The position numbers and the translations under genes are program-made. Below the pieces are notes generated by a model that was given only the letters and a program-made list of their open reading frames with translations, was not told the DNA's origin and made no database searches. Source: Lithospermum erythrorhizon (lineage: Eukaryota > Streptophyta > Magnoliopsida > Boraginales > Boraginaceae). From it: a stretch of 64,000 nt of DNA. Below, piece after piece: positions 1 through 11,934 of the stretch. Location of the stretch: contig JADFUC010000750.1 of assembly GCA_019722365.1 (NCBI GenBank), positions 186,001 to 250,000 of the forward strand, read 5' to 3'. Within the stretch, counting starts at the first letter, position 1. Every line of letters starts with the position of its first letter.

Positions 1-2984
1 AATGTTTTCAAAATTTTAGAAGCAACCCAAAACAGTTGACTATTAATAGCTCTAACAGTATGCCTATACCCGAGAATTCATTACAACCACACACGACAAC
101 AATTTCCATAAATGTTTTATCAAAAGGACAACAAAACAATAAATGTCCATAAATGTTTGACCAAAAGGACAACAAAATAATAAATGTCGATAAAATCAAA
201 CCCAAAATAATCCAATGACTCATAAATTAATCCCACAATAGTTCCAGCAGTGCCGATTGGATGTTACAACCGGGTTGACGGATCCCAGCATATGGCTCCG
301 ACTGGGTTGGGTGACCCGGAAACGTACAACTAAGCAAGCAGTTGGAACAAACTTTTTTGCACAAATACCACGACGGCCGCGCACTTTAGAAACCCCCCAA
401 AGCCCATTTATATGTTGAGTTTAATTTTGGACAGTTCTTTGGTCGGCGTGTGACTTGCGGCTCATTAAGGATTAAGTAATTACGGACTTAATTACCACCG
501 TAGTATGCGAATCAAGTCTTTGGTTCTAAGTTCTCTTCCTTACTGGGCGGACAACAGAACCCACTTAAATTGGGCTTCCGTATTCTAGCCTACTTGCATG
601 GTCCAAGTTCATTTATTATATTCTTACGTTCTTGATCCCCATCTTGAAGGCACGTCTACGTTGGGCCATTTGAACCAACTAGTGAGTATGGGATTATCAC
701 AATATAAAGGTCAACGAGTTTGCTCAATGGCCTCAAAATGTAATATTTCAGTTTGAATGATGAGTTCCCCGTTTGAATGTAATATGGCCCACCATCTTAT
801 ATTTTGGTGCATCACTCAGCTAGTAGCTACTTTTAATCATATCCCCACTCATGCAAACAGGTAGCTTCCAAAAACTCTTGCTCTAAATTAAAATTTAGAC
901 ATGACAAATTGAAAGTACTAATCGAAAAATTCTTAACTTTGAAATAAAACTCAATAAGATCTTAGTCAAAATTGATAATACATTGAATCAAGGAAGCTCA
1001 TTGGCACACTTCCTCGTCACGATTTACCATGAGAATGAATCTGGCATAATAACTTCAAAGTAACAATGTTTCTAATATACATGCTTTGCTTGAGGATCAA
1101 CGACACCCTTCCTTCCATTAACCTCCAAATCATGTTGGAAAACATCAGAAATAGTTAGCAGCTAGCAGGGAATATATCCGAATAGAGGTACAAGAAGTCG
1201 AACAATATTTATTATCTTTTTTTCATACGACTTCATCAATGAAAATTTGCAATCCAACATATATAACCGCATTTGTCAATTATCTCAATTCTAATTGGAT
1301 TGTGACTGACAATTGTTAACTTTAGCCTATCATATATGAGAAAATGCCATAATATTATAGATTCAAGAAATACAATTAATAGTTATTGAAAATATATTTA
1401 TTGCTACGCCTACTATCTCTCAAGCATAAGAGCTAGCTAAAACATATTTCTTCAGCTTATAATCTTCTAGTTTTACTTGTCAAGCTTAAGAGCAGTCTCA
1501 AGTTGACGTTTTCGTGCTCAATTATAATACCATGAAGCTCCACACTCTTTGTTTCATTTTCATTGTTTAAATTAAAAGTTCTTAATCACTCATAGCACTT
1601 AGAACCTTTAGTATTATCAATATATATACAATTGAATTGAAAGGATTGAAATCCAGTATACATTTAAGAACAACTGATGATTAAAGAAAGAGGAGATAAT
1701 GGAAGCTTAAGCAACATTTTCACCAACTGGTTGAAATGATGAAGAAAATAGCTAGTTGATGCTTTAGCTATAGGCTTTTAACATCAAATAATGTAAATGA
1801 AGTTAAAGCAAACTAACTTCTGTAAAAGAAGCTATTATGAAAAGGTAAAATCATGAGAATCTATTTTATTACATATAAATGCAGAAGTAAGAATCTAAGT
1901 TGTAATACTGATCGAATCACTCACTAACCTTGAACATGCCATGCTTCCGTTGAAAGGACATATTTAGCAACAATTAAGCCAACAAAACAAGAGATGATGA
2001 GCAGGCGTGCCTCCCTTTTCGAATTGATTCTTCACTGAGCTCTCTTCCAAGTCCCAGCTGCAAAAGCTTGAGAATTCTCAACAACTCGATAGATTAAAAA
2101 GTTGGTAGCAAACAACTGTTCTTTCAATCTGGTGAGAAATGCACAACTGTATAAATGTGAATTCCCAAATTACATTTCCATTTGAAGTCGGTCCTAAAAT
2201 TTGCAGCAAGAAAATGACCTCTTTCAATCAAACACATGAAATTACCATTTACCAATTTCAATAGCGTAATAAGAAAGGAAAGGATAAGCAAATAATTTAA
2301 GTTTCAATCGTTCTACAACACATTTCAATAAGTACATGCTAAAAAAATTTCTACTACAAATCTATAAAGCAAGCAAAAGTAAGTTATAACTGAAGATATT
2401 ATGGAATCCCAAAAACATGTAGGAAACCTCGTCCCCAAAAAGCAAATGAAGAAGAAAGAAATTAGAACAAAAGAATTCTTCTAATTAAGATGTAATGATG
2501 TAGACAAATTCAGTGAATTAAGATTTGAAACTCATCAAATACTTGAGTTAATACAAGATGAAGAAGCAACAATGGAAAAAGCAAGAGAATAAGCATAAAC
2601 TCATCAAATGACGACAAAACTAATACAATCCCAGTCATAGGAATAGGGCAAACCTATTACCATCTCAGCTACAAAATTCTCAAAGCATTCTAAGAACACA
2701 TGAAAGCAGCCTATAACGATAATTATGCGAATAAATATACACATCACACATACAAAGAAATTTATTATACACAAATCAAGCAAGATAACAGATTAATTCA
2801 AACAGAAATGAACTAAATAAAATAAGTCTGTATTTTGATTGGAACAAGATAACATTTATTGTCTAAGAAAATTGATGATGGATGGCTAGGATGAAACAAA
2901 ATGAAAGGTCTAGATGAAATCTAGAGCAAACCGGAAACAGGTCAAATGGGCAACACTATACACACACACCAAAGCGATATTTTA
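1..2984. other. intergenic region without a supported gene
   Basis: I see no reading frame with family resemblance on either strand. The stretch is AT-rich with short stop-bounded frames only. One small segment on the minus strand (about 1,932-2,058) is flanked by a plausible acceptor and donor, but every frame through it hits a stop, so it could at most be a noncoding or terminal exon. Confidence 0.6.
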
Positions 2985-3264
2985 ATGAGGTGAAATATTA
3001 TTTTGCCCTTATCTGTATGTATTTATGTGGGTGTTTATAAACATATAAGCGAATTAATTGGTTGCTCAAAACACAACAAGCGAATTCAGCTGTTGCTTAT
3101 ATGAAAACAAGCGAATTCGCTTGTTTGCTAACTGGCATGCTATTAATTTGTTTGTTTAATACATCGCTTAATTATATTTATCTTGTACGGATCGGCCCGA
3201 ATTTTATGTGTTTGTTTGATACTTGGCGTTATATTAAAACTTGTTTGTTTGTAAATACAATGCA

Positions 3265-3480
3265 AATTGAAATGAAATAAATTAATTACATAAATGACTT
3301 AAATAATTAATTACATAACAAATATTAAATAATTTATTACATAGAATTAAATATATATCTACATACGAATGAAATAAATAACTAATTACATAAAAATGAA
3401 ATAAATAATTAATTACATAGAATGAATTAAATAGTAATTCCACAAGAAAATTAAATAATTAAATTACATGGAATAGATTA
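3265..3480. repeat. AT-rich subterminal repeats of the MULE-like element
   Basis: Degenerate copies of a unit close to TAATTAATTACATAAAAATG recur every 25-35 bases here. A second block with the same unit in the same orientation lies at about 5,005-5,165. Both blocks sit inside the putative element, one near each end, as subterminal repeats do. Confidence 0.6.
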
Positions 3481-3732
3481 GTAATGATGAAGATGGCTAA
3501 AGCAGCGTTACTCCGTGCGTTTTAAGCGATATCTCTACCGGCCTTACGTGGACCAAATGCACTTGATAATGTGCGTTGAATAAGTTGATTAACTTCTTTA
3601 TATTGAATTTCTAAACCTTATTTAAAATATCTACGTCCATTTTTCAATACAATGCAATCGGAGGGATAGAATGATCATGGCGATCGTATTGTGGCTAATT
3701 AAATTGACAAATTAGCATACAATATGTAGTGA

Positions 3733-4828
3733 TTAATTTGAGAGAGATATGATCTTTAGGTATAAATGATTCCCTCCGTCAGCGTTTCCACAATAAATTA
3801 CTCTGTTAGGCGGATCACTTTGATCGAATGGTGGAAGACAAGTTGTTCTGCCAACGTCGATAAATGCCTCAAATATGATGATATTGTGGTAGCCACGACA
3901 TGTCCACATTCGGGGCGATGTCGTCCGTTTATCTAGAGGGCGGACCCGGTGAGATAGTGCGAGGAACAAGATTATTGACGACTGAATGAAACCCCTAAAA
4001 TCACTAAATGAAGTTGTGAGTCGTAAAAAGGAGTCGGCTTGAAGATGGTTCTAACGAGGAGCCATTCATCATCATTCCCGTAAATCGCCAATGCCACTGC
4101 TCTAAAGCCGCAGTTACCATCTCCACGTACATTGGTAAAATTTTCAATATAAGGGAGCATATACGGAGGGAATTGGTCGGCATAAATAGAACCTTGTAGT
4201 GGTAATGGTCCGCGATAGGCGCTGCATAATCTCATGGGAGAGGGGACATTCGGGTTGCGATGATTGTGTATTCGGTGTCCCAGAGAGGATGATGGACTAC
4301 CAATATCTTAGCTTTTTGGAAATACTCATTAGGGCTACCGAACCAGCTTTGGCAACGCGCCTACACCCTTTTTCCTAGGAGATTGTTTTATAACCAATAA
4401 ATTTCATCACTTTCTAGCGGGATACCATTAACACTTGGCTTTATTTGATTTACTTTCGGTTAACAAAACCTGGGCGCCAATGGTTGGGATGTTTGGGTTT
4501 CGACGATAATCTGCGGTCTATGCTGATTGAGCTACCTTAGCATAGCGGTCGCTTGAGGACTGCATCGTTATCGAATGTGGTCCTATTTTTTAGCCGCCTC
4601 GTCATAACCCTATGGAAACTCTATGTCCAACTTTTGCCAATACTCGTGTATGTCACCAAGAGGAATGCTAATCCCTCGATGGATGTACTGTACTGCTGTA
4701 GTACATGGGCACACGGTAGACCATGTGTTAGAGTCGAGATGTAACAACCACAATTTGGGAATCTGACCCCTCTCATACATTTCTTTCGATTCCCGTTGAT
4801 TAAGATGAAAAGCTTTCATTGATGACAC
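3733..4828 (-). pseudogene. MULE transposase C-terminus plus OTU domain, broken
   Basis: Reading the minus strand from 4,828, a first fragment has the segment IPLGDIHEYWQKLDIEF, like the region after the zinc finger in plant MULE transposases. A second fragment (4,235-3,972) contains PYIENFTNVRGDGNCGFRAV, where D-G-N-C is the catalytic nucleophile motif of OTU proteases (Asp and Cys present). A third (3,969-3,733) ends with GGNHLYLK, resembling the OTU segment that carries the catalytic His (N-H). The three pieces lie in different frames and are separated by stops, so this is a relic. The OTU family removes ubiquitin or ubiquitin-like proteins; its role inside transposon proteins is not established. 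Family assignment is by motif only. Confidence 0.65.
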
Positions 4829-5598
4829 ACTACGAGGAGGTTCTGAAAGGTTAGTGTCACTGATATTGTTGTAGGGATCCTGATTTCATACCTCGACACT
4901 TTTTTATGTCGATAATTTGACCACTTCATGACTTTGCAAGTGTATGAAATATAATTGTCGAGCGGATAGTTCGTCTTTCAAGTAATGAGCAGATTACTCT
5001 CGTATTTATAATTAATTACATAAAAATGAGTTAAATAATGAGCAAGTGAATACATAAATTCATAATGAATTAAATAATAAATTAAATAATTAAATAATGA
5101 GCAGATACCATTAAACAATGAATCAAATAATTGATTACATGAAATGAATTAGATAATAGATTAATTAATGAGCGAATTACTCGTGTTTGTAAGAAAATGA
5201 GCGTTTTCACTTTGCAAATATTATGAAATTATTATTGCAAACTAGCAAATTCGAAATGTAGTTGTTGTCAAACAGCCCTGTCTTGTTCTAACAAAGCGAA
5301 TTCAAACCCATGCTTGTTTCCTATGGCCAATTTGAGCCATCTTTGTTTTGTAGCAAGTGAATTAAGCTTGTTATTAAAACTAACAAGTGCATAATTAAAC
5401 GTTTACTAGCTGCTTGCAGACGAAATTCGCTGTTCTTATAACTGATCGCATTGATAGGGATAAAATATTAATTCCTTAACATTCGTTTATTGTTTTGAAT
5501 TATTATTGTATAACATTTCAGAAGTCAAATGGATCCCTGACACATGAAAACTTCCCTTTATATTGAGTATCTAGTAGTCATTTGGAAAAATCCTTGAA

Positions 5599-8500
5599 AT
5601 GGACTGCAGAAATTACGACGAAGACGCATACAGAGACTCCATATTACAAGAGAGAGCATCAGTAACCCGAACCGTATTCCGTACAATATTCGCCCCCCCC
5701 GCCGCTGATATAGTCGTCACCGCTTCTACCGACGGCTCAATCGCCACTTACTCCATCTCTTCTGCCCTCGTAACCCCCTACTATTTCACTATTCACCTCA
5801 TTTTTGCATTTTAATTTACTTTTTACAAAAAACTGTCATACTAACAACTCATAATACTAATCTACATTACAAATACTGACAACTTTTAATTTACTTCTAT
5901 CAAATGTTATACTATATACATATTATATATAAAAACATTCGATTTTCGCGGAGTGTTTTGTGTCTATGCTTCAGTTTTATTAATGAAATCATCCATTTAA
6001 ACATATATATTTGTTACCGATATATAAATAGTCGAGTGAACTTCTTAAAAGTAAACCATCAAAATTCAAAATTGCACAATCTTTTTGGGACGGATGATGC
6101 ATTATTATTATTAGAGTTATGTTATTTTAGATTATTTCGCGTAATTTTGTTTCTATTTTGTTGTAGGAAATGGGCTGTGCAAATGCTAGGGCTCCCAAGT
6201 AATCTTATGGTTCTTTTCCTAGCTGATTTGAAGAAAATATTTATCAATAATGCTGCTGATTATAATGTTGTTTTTGAATTTGTTGATGCAGTTATGTAGT
6301 GGCCGAACCTAATTGTTTGATTCAAGGGCATGATGGACCTGCTTATGATGTGAAATTTTATGGAACTGGCGATGATGCATTGTTGCTTAGGTATTGAAAT
6401 AACATTCTTGTTTGTGTATCATTTTATTAGATTTCTTACATGTACGTAATGAGTAATGAATGACTTACTCGCTCTATATAGGCCAACTCTCTCATTTCTC
6501 TTATTAGATTTGTCTGTGTATCGTTATTTAGAGTTGTGAACTGTATCTTTGATTGATTAAACTTTGTTACAATAGTCTTGGTTGACTTGATAAATTGTTG
6601 CGTGTTTGCAATGTGAGATCTTATATTGCTAAATCACTATGTAATAAGCTCTTGGGAGTTCGTTATGCACTTTTGATCCACATGACCCGATTGAAATATG
6701 TTAATTGGTAGCTGGTTTTGTTGCTGATATTGACAAATTGTCTTTAAAAAAATGGAGTATTTTATTGTTACGGTGTCATGCAGTTGTGGCGATGATGGAC
6801 GCATACGAGGATGGAAATGGAATGCTATAACAGAACTGGAATCTCCCTCTCAAGGTACTATCAGTAATAGGATGAAATGTCTGGTAGCTTAAGAGTAATT
6901 CATGCTAGTCACTTTGCTGAGTAAGTTTCTCTGTAGTTGCAGACTGGAAATTTTGTTTATGCAACTTGATAATTATCATCACGACTTTGGAAGGCATCCA
7001 CTTTTGTTTTCTAATTAATATCACTTTCAATTTTTTTTCATTTTCCCGTTCAATAATTTTGCGAAGTATTTATTCATGTTATGTTTCACGTTGACATATA
7101 TGTGGAACTTGGCTTTCACCCTCCACCTGAAATTTCATACCGTTTTGCAGGGAGCACTGTTAAGCCATCACTTGACTTGATCAATCGTCAACACAAGTTA
7201 GTTGCTTACACGGTTACACCTGAATTTTTTTGTGGTCAATATAGTAGAACTTTCTTCCATTACTCCAATGAACCCTCAATATCTTCCAGTGTTGAATTCT
7301 TAATAATATCATGCACTGTTTTAAAGCAGGCTTGATAATTTAGAAGACTGACACATTATTTTACGGTTTTAACATCTGATTACTTCTGCTTGTGGATGAC
7401 CACTCTGTAGTTATAAATGAAAATTAATTGTAATTTGTAATGGGAAGTCTCTTATGTCATTTGAATTTTATAAATATGTATCATATTGAATAGTAATTAT
7501 TGATGAACTTACTTTTGTCAGAGGTCCATGGGGCGCGCTTTCACCAATCCCTGAAACCAATGCCATTGCTGTTGACATTCAGGTAATATTTCTGCTATCT
7601 TCACTCAACAATATTAAATTTCTACAAGACTGTTATGGTGAGGAATGGTCGCTACAGCGAAATTCGTACTTCGTGCTACTTCATATTTGTATCAGAAATA
7701 TAGGTTATTGAAGAAGTAACAGAACTGATGCTCAATGACCTAGGAAGTTTTGATGTTAAATTCACAAGTAATGATGGGATATGAATTGTCAATGAATTTA
7801 TTCCATACTTAGTGCACCTTTAATATATTATAGAGAACCTGATCAGTGTGCATCTATGAGGAATTATTATTAGAATTTAAGTTCTTTTAGAATTTTGCCG
7901 AGGTAACAAACTACCACATTTTTAGTTGGTCTTTATGCTCTATGAGTAATGTGACTTTCACGATAACTTTAGACTGGCTTCACGAACCGTGTCAAATGTC
8001 AACAAACCAAGTTGATATTCTTTAGTTTTTTAATTGAAGACACCGAAACCAAGTTAGTTATGGTGATATGGTCTCAGAATTAGGCTCATAAAGATATGGG
8101 TTTGATTTTGGTGGTAGTCTCTTAGTTTTAGATTTTCCAGAGCGAACCAAAAATTTCCAAAATTATTAAGGAAATTAATTTGTCTTTTGTTTTCTGCTTC
8201 ACAGGAAGGATCAATTTTTTCTGCTTCTGGGGATTCTTGTGCCTACTGCTGGGATGTGGTATGTTTATTCTCAAGGTGACTATTGAATATTAAGTGATAA
8301 TATGAATCATGGAAGTTACAGTGTTGATTTTTCCCCCTTGATATATAATGAACATTTTCACTGATTGCTTCACCATGCAAAAATGTTATTTTGGTTCTTT
8401 TTTAATTGTGTTTTACTTTTTTAGGAGAAGGAAGTAGTTAATATGATATTCAAAGGCCATACGGATTATCTTCACTGTGTTGTCACACGTAATTCTCATA

Positions 8501-10658
8501 ATCAGGTTTGTTGTTGTCCTTCCCATTAGCTTTCAGTTTAGCTAATAACTTAAGTTGTCTTTAAGCACTTGAGAGATTTTGTGTTTCTCTTGCACTCCTT
8601 TTAATCCATCTAATTGTATATCACCTGAATGATTCAAATCTCAATTAAGTTTGTCTGAAGGCGTATCTTTTGATTTTTTATTAATGATTTTTAATTGATG
8701 TATGAAAATGGAAGAATTTCATCCCTGTTTGAATACGTTGGTGAGCGTAAAAAGTGAGAAGGTCTTGAGGAAGGGCAATTTCTAGAATTTCCAGATGACA
8801 TTCGCCATAAGATGTCTTTCTTGTTGGATCACCTTTTCTGAATCATTGGTTCCATATTTTTCCAGATTATCACAGGATCAGAGGATGGCACTTCACGAAT
8901 ATGGGGTAAATAGTAACTAATTTTATAGTGAATATTGAACTTCCAGCCTGCATATCGACCATTTCTATCACTATTCTCCATGTTATGCCTCAACAATACT
9001 TATGCATCATTTACCAATTAATAACACTTTAAATTGAAGATGTTGATTCATGACAGATTGTAGAAGTGGAAAATGTACTCAGGTCATTGTTCCGGGAAAT
9101 GATAGGAAGCCAAAAGCATCCTCGTCATATGTTAGTTGCATTGCTCTTGATGCAAGTGAGAGCTGGTTGGTAAGAGTTTATATTAGCCAGACGCTCATTA
9201 ATTCTTGTTGTGCACTCAGTCTCTATCACTAATTTTGTAATTGATGGCGCTATTGATGTCGGTGCACATTAACAACCCCTGTGTCCTCCAAAACATCCTT
9301 GTTTGATGTATCTTTAACTTTCTAGCAGCAGTATTTGAGGAGTATTAGATGATTATAATTTTTACATTTTTAGTATGTTATATAATCCGCTTTGATTCTG
9401 TATATGTCAATGGTGATTTGCTTCCCTGCTCCTGCAGGCTTGTGGAAGTGGGCAATCTTTGTCTTTATGGAACCTTGCTGCTTGTGAATGCATTTCAAGG
9501 ATCAGTACTGATGCATCTGTACAAGGTGTCTTGTTTGATGATAATCAAGTGAGTTTTCCAATTTTATTTGCTGTGTTATGTAGTCTTTTATCGACTCTGG
9601 AAATGCTTCCAACTTTATTTTTTTTGGCCTTATGTGGTCTTTAATTCTGGAATGCTTATTTCATTTGGTGTTTGACTTGATGAATACAACCTTGTCTAAC
9701 TTTGGTTTGTAGTTAACTTTTAGCTAATCGTAGTAGGAATCCTTTTGGGCCCTTCTCAATTTAAGGCCATTTGATTGTCTTTAAATGAAGCTCATAGTGT
9801 AAATTGACCGGAAATTAGTTTTAGTATTTGCCTTTCCTGTTTTACCAAAATAATTTAACTTTATCCAACCTTTTCAGATTTTGGGAGTTGGATCAGAGCC
9901 ATTACTTACTCGATATGACATGGATGGAAATATTATCTCACAAATCAACTGTGCTCCTCGATCTATTTTTTCCATTGCTTTACATCCTTCAGGAGTAAGT
10001 TCAACATCAATGTTCGTGTGTTGTATATTTAGAATATATGTTTATGCTTGTCCCACATCACACAAGTTTTCTGTTTCTGAAATTCCCAGTGTTGTATCAT
10101 TTATAATTTGAAATATATATATCTGTCCAATAAAATACTTAATTAAACTTGAAACATGCTTGGTGAGCATTATATATAGGCTTTGTTTAGTTCACTTGTG
10201 AGGAGGGAAACTGAATGAGAGGGGAGTGTTCCTTCTGCCAAATGGTACACTTATTATGCTTGGTAGGTGAAGAGTAGGAACAAGAGCTCCCTTTAGGGGA
10301 TGAATGTTGGGACCATTAGTGAAATAACTAATAAGTGAATTTATAATTGCTAATTACTAGTTATGATAGGAGCAGAAATCTGAAGTTGCTATATTAAATC
10401 TTGTTCTGTGAAACGAATGCGTTGCAACAATTCAAATAAGAAGTAGAACAAAAACAGGCCCATACAAACAGAGCCTGCATCAAATTTCCTCTTTCCTCAT
10501 GAGCATGCCTAATTGTCAATGATATGATCCAGAGTCTAAAATTTCTGCAGGTGGCAGCTGTGTCAGGTTACGGGGGTCTTGTTGACGTTGTATCCCAGTT
10601 TGGAAGTCACTTATGTGTTTTCCAGAGCTGTGGAGTTTCAAGTACACCAAGCAACTAA
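5599..10658 (+). CDS. THO6: THO complex subunit 6 / DWA1-like WD40 protein
   Basis: The gene encodes a WD40 protein of the plant THO6 (DWA1) family, part of the TREX/THO complex that couples transcription to mRNP export; Arabidopsis DWA1 is also a DDB1-CUL4 substrate receptor in ABA signalling. I join 13 exons: 5599-5769, 6167-6198, 6292-6390, 6784-6854, 7151-7196, 7522-7582, 8205-8258, 8425-8505, 8866-8905, 9057-9169, 9438-9548, 9878-9994 and 10551-10658. All introns are GT-AG, phases agree, and the sum is 1,104 bases (367 aa), the usual family length. Landmarks are EDAYRDSILQER near the N-terminus, the family segment GPWGALSPIPE, and the WD motif SEDGTSRIWDCRSG, whose W-D-x-R fits the DWD box that contacts DDB1. 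Exon 2 has only 32 bases but is needed to keep frame. The first ATG in frame was taken as start. The gene appears intact. Confidence 0.93.
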
Positions 10659-11590
10659 GGTAAACTTTTATGATGACCGACATAGAGAACTTGTCATGGG
10701 TTGGTTAATGGTTGCATGAATTTGAGGAGAATTTAAATGTGATGTATTATCGATTGGAACGAAAAGTCTTCAATTTTTATTGTCACAAGAAAAAGTTGAC
10801 AATTTATGATGAAGTTCGGTTATATACCCAAGTCTGTTGTGTAGTATTCCCAGAACTGAATCACGAGCACCCAGCGCAAAGCAGCCTTTGTAGCGCCCGA
10901 TTTGTAGCTGCTGGCTATTTGCATCAGTGACGAAAAAGTGAGCTTATCTTCGAATCTAGGCTTAAAGTTTCATCAATGTAGAAACAAAGATGTCCCTCTT
11001 CTGCATTATCCAGCAGTGTAAAGCTAGGATCAAGACTTTGGGGCCCTTGAAACTTTGTTTTCCCCTTGAAAATTCTTGTTTTAACGTTATTTTACTTTAA
11101 TATTGACTCTTCTAATAAAAGTTTTGTTATAGAAGTGAAAATTATGGACATGCTTTGTATCGCCTGCTTGTCCATACACTTCCTTACATTAGTGAGAATC
11201 GAATCGCATATTGGATAAGATAAAGATTACATATTTTCCTTGTTAGTTGCATGCATGTATTCAAGATGAGTGTAATTATATTAGCATGCACATTACATAT
11301 TCTCAGCTAGAAGAAGAAATCATCTCTTGTTAGTTGCAGCAAGGTTTTTCTTAGGTGGAAATTATTTATTTACACAGCCATGGAAAAACATATTCTGCAT
11401 CACCGACTGACCAAATTCAGAGTACCATCCCATTAGTGTGTACTTTTCACCCACATCTACTGAGACCACAAAGAAAAAAGGGGGGGGGGAAAGCATCTAA
11501 AGCAATATCACATGTATGTACATTTCCTAACCAGGCTATAATAACGTTGTACCCATCAAACATTTCAGCAATGCTCTAAAGATTTCTCCA
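10659..11590. other. 3' flank of THO6, no gene seen
   Basis: This holds the THO6 3' untranslated region (a stretch with AATAAAAG lies near 11,114) and then sequence with no protein resemblance. A run of G at about 11,480-11,490 is the only low-complexity feature. Confidence 0.5.
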
Positions 11591-11927
11591 ATGGAAGATT
11601 TCAGATCCAAATCTTTCATTACCATTGATGAAATTATGCAAATTGGGAGCTATGATTATGACAAAAACAAACAAGGAACGACCCCAAATTGAATAAAAGA
11701 TCTAAGATGCTATAGTGCATCATATGCAGCTTCATCATCTGATGCAACCAAAGATGCAGAAAGAGGTTAACTTCAAGAAAGGCAAGTTTACTTCAAAAAA
11801 CTGGAGCTTGAATGATCCAGAGTTGAAGAGGAGGAGAAGGGTAGCTACACAGTTGAAGGGAAGAGTTTTGGGTGGTTTAAGCAGAATTGCGCACAGTTGC
11901 ACACAGATTATTAATGGTTTGCGTTGA
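11591..11927 (+). pseudogene. DUF3511-family gene, frame-broken
   Basis: Pieces of a short plant DUF3511 protein appear in order. The N-terminus MEDFRSKSF starts at ATG 11,591. After an in-frame TGA at 11,690-11,692 the same frame continues with KDLRCYSASYAASS (from about 11,696). A second frame then carries KEVNFKKGK and SKNWSLNDPELKRRRRVAT, the core domain motif. Just after it the first frame gives SYTVEGKSFGWFKQN, overlapping a tail in the second frame, CTQIINGLR. Relatives read these segments in one frame over about 100 residues. The stop plus at least two frame changes and missing residues before TVEG point to a pseudogene; DUF3511 genes are usually intronless in the coding part, so splicing does not rescue it. 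The function of DUF3511 is unknown. Confidence 0.75.
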
Positions 11928-11934
11928 ACCATGA

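Larger units (their letters stand above)
2985..5475 (-). mobile_element. decayed Mutator-like element carrying an OTU domain
   Basis: The body holds minus-strand fragments of a MULE transposase C-terminus followed by an OTU cysteine-protease-like domain, an arrangement known from plant Mutator-like elements. The two ends look inverted: a stretch near 2,985-3,020 (GAAATATTATTTTGCCCTTA) resembles the reverse complement of about 5,445-5,475 (TTAATATTTTATCCCTATCA). Sequence just inside both ends is rich in the motif AAGCGAATT. Limits are approximate and I could not identify a target-site duplication. The element is heavily mutated and cannot encode a transposase as it stands. It ends only about 120 bases upstream of the THO6 start codon, so it lies in that gene's promoter region. 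Confidence 0.6.

Noticed and set aside
1932..2058. A possible minus-strand exon with good flanking splice signals and a stretch resembling a membrane helix.
   Set aside because: All three frames contain stops and no second exon or protein family could be linked to it. It may be part of a noncoding transcript.
3062..3280. A 72-codon plus-strand frame in the left end of the MULE-like element.
   Set aside because: It runs through terminal repeat sequence (AAGCGAATT words) and has no family resemblance.
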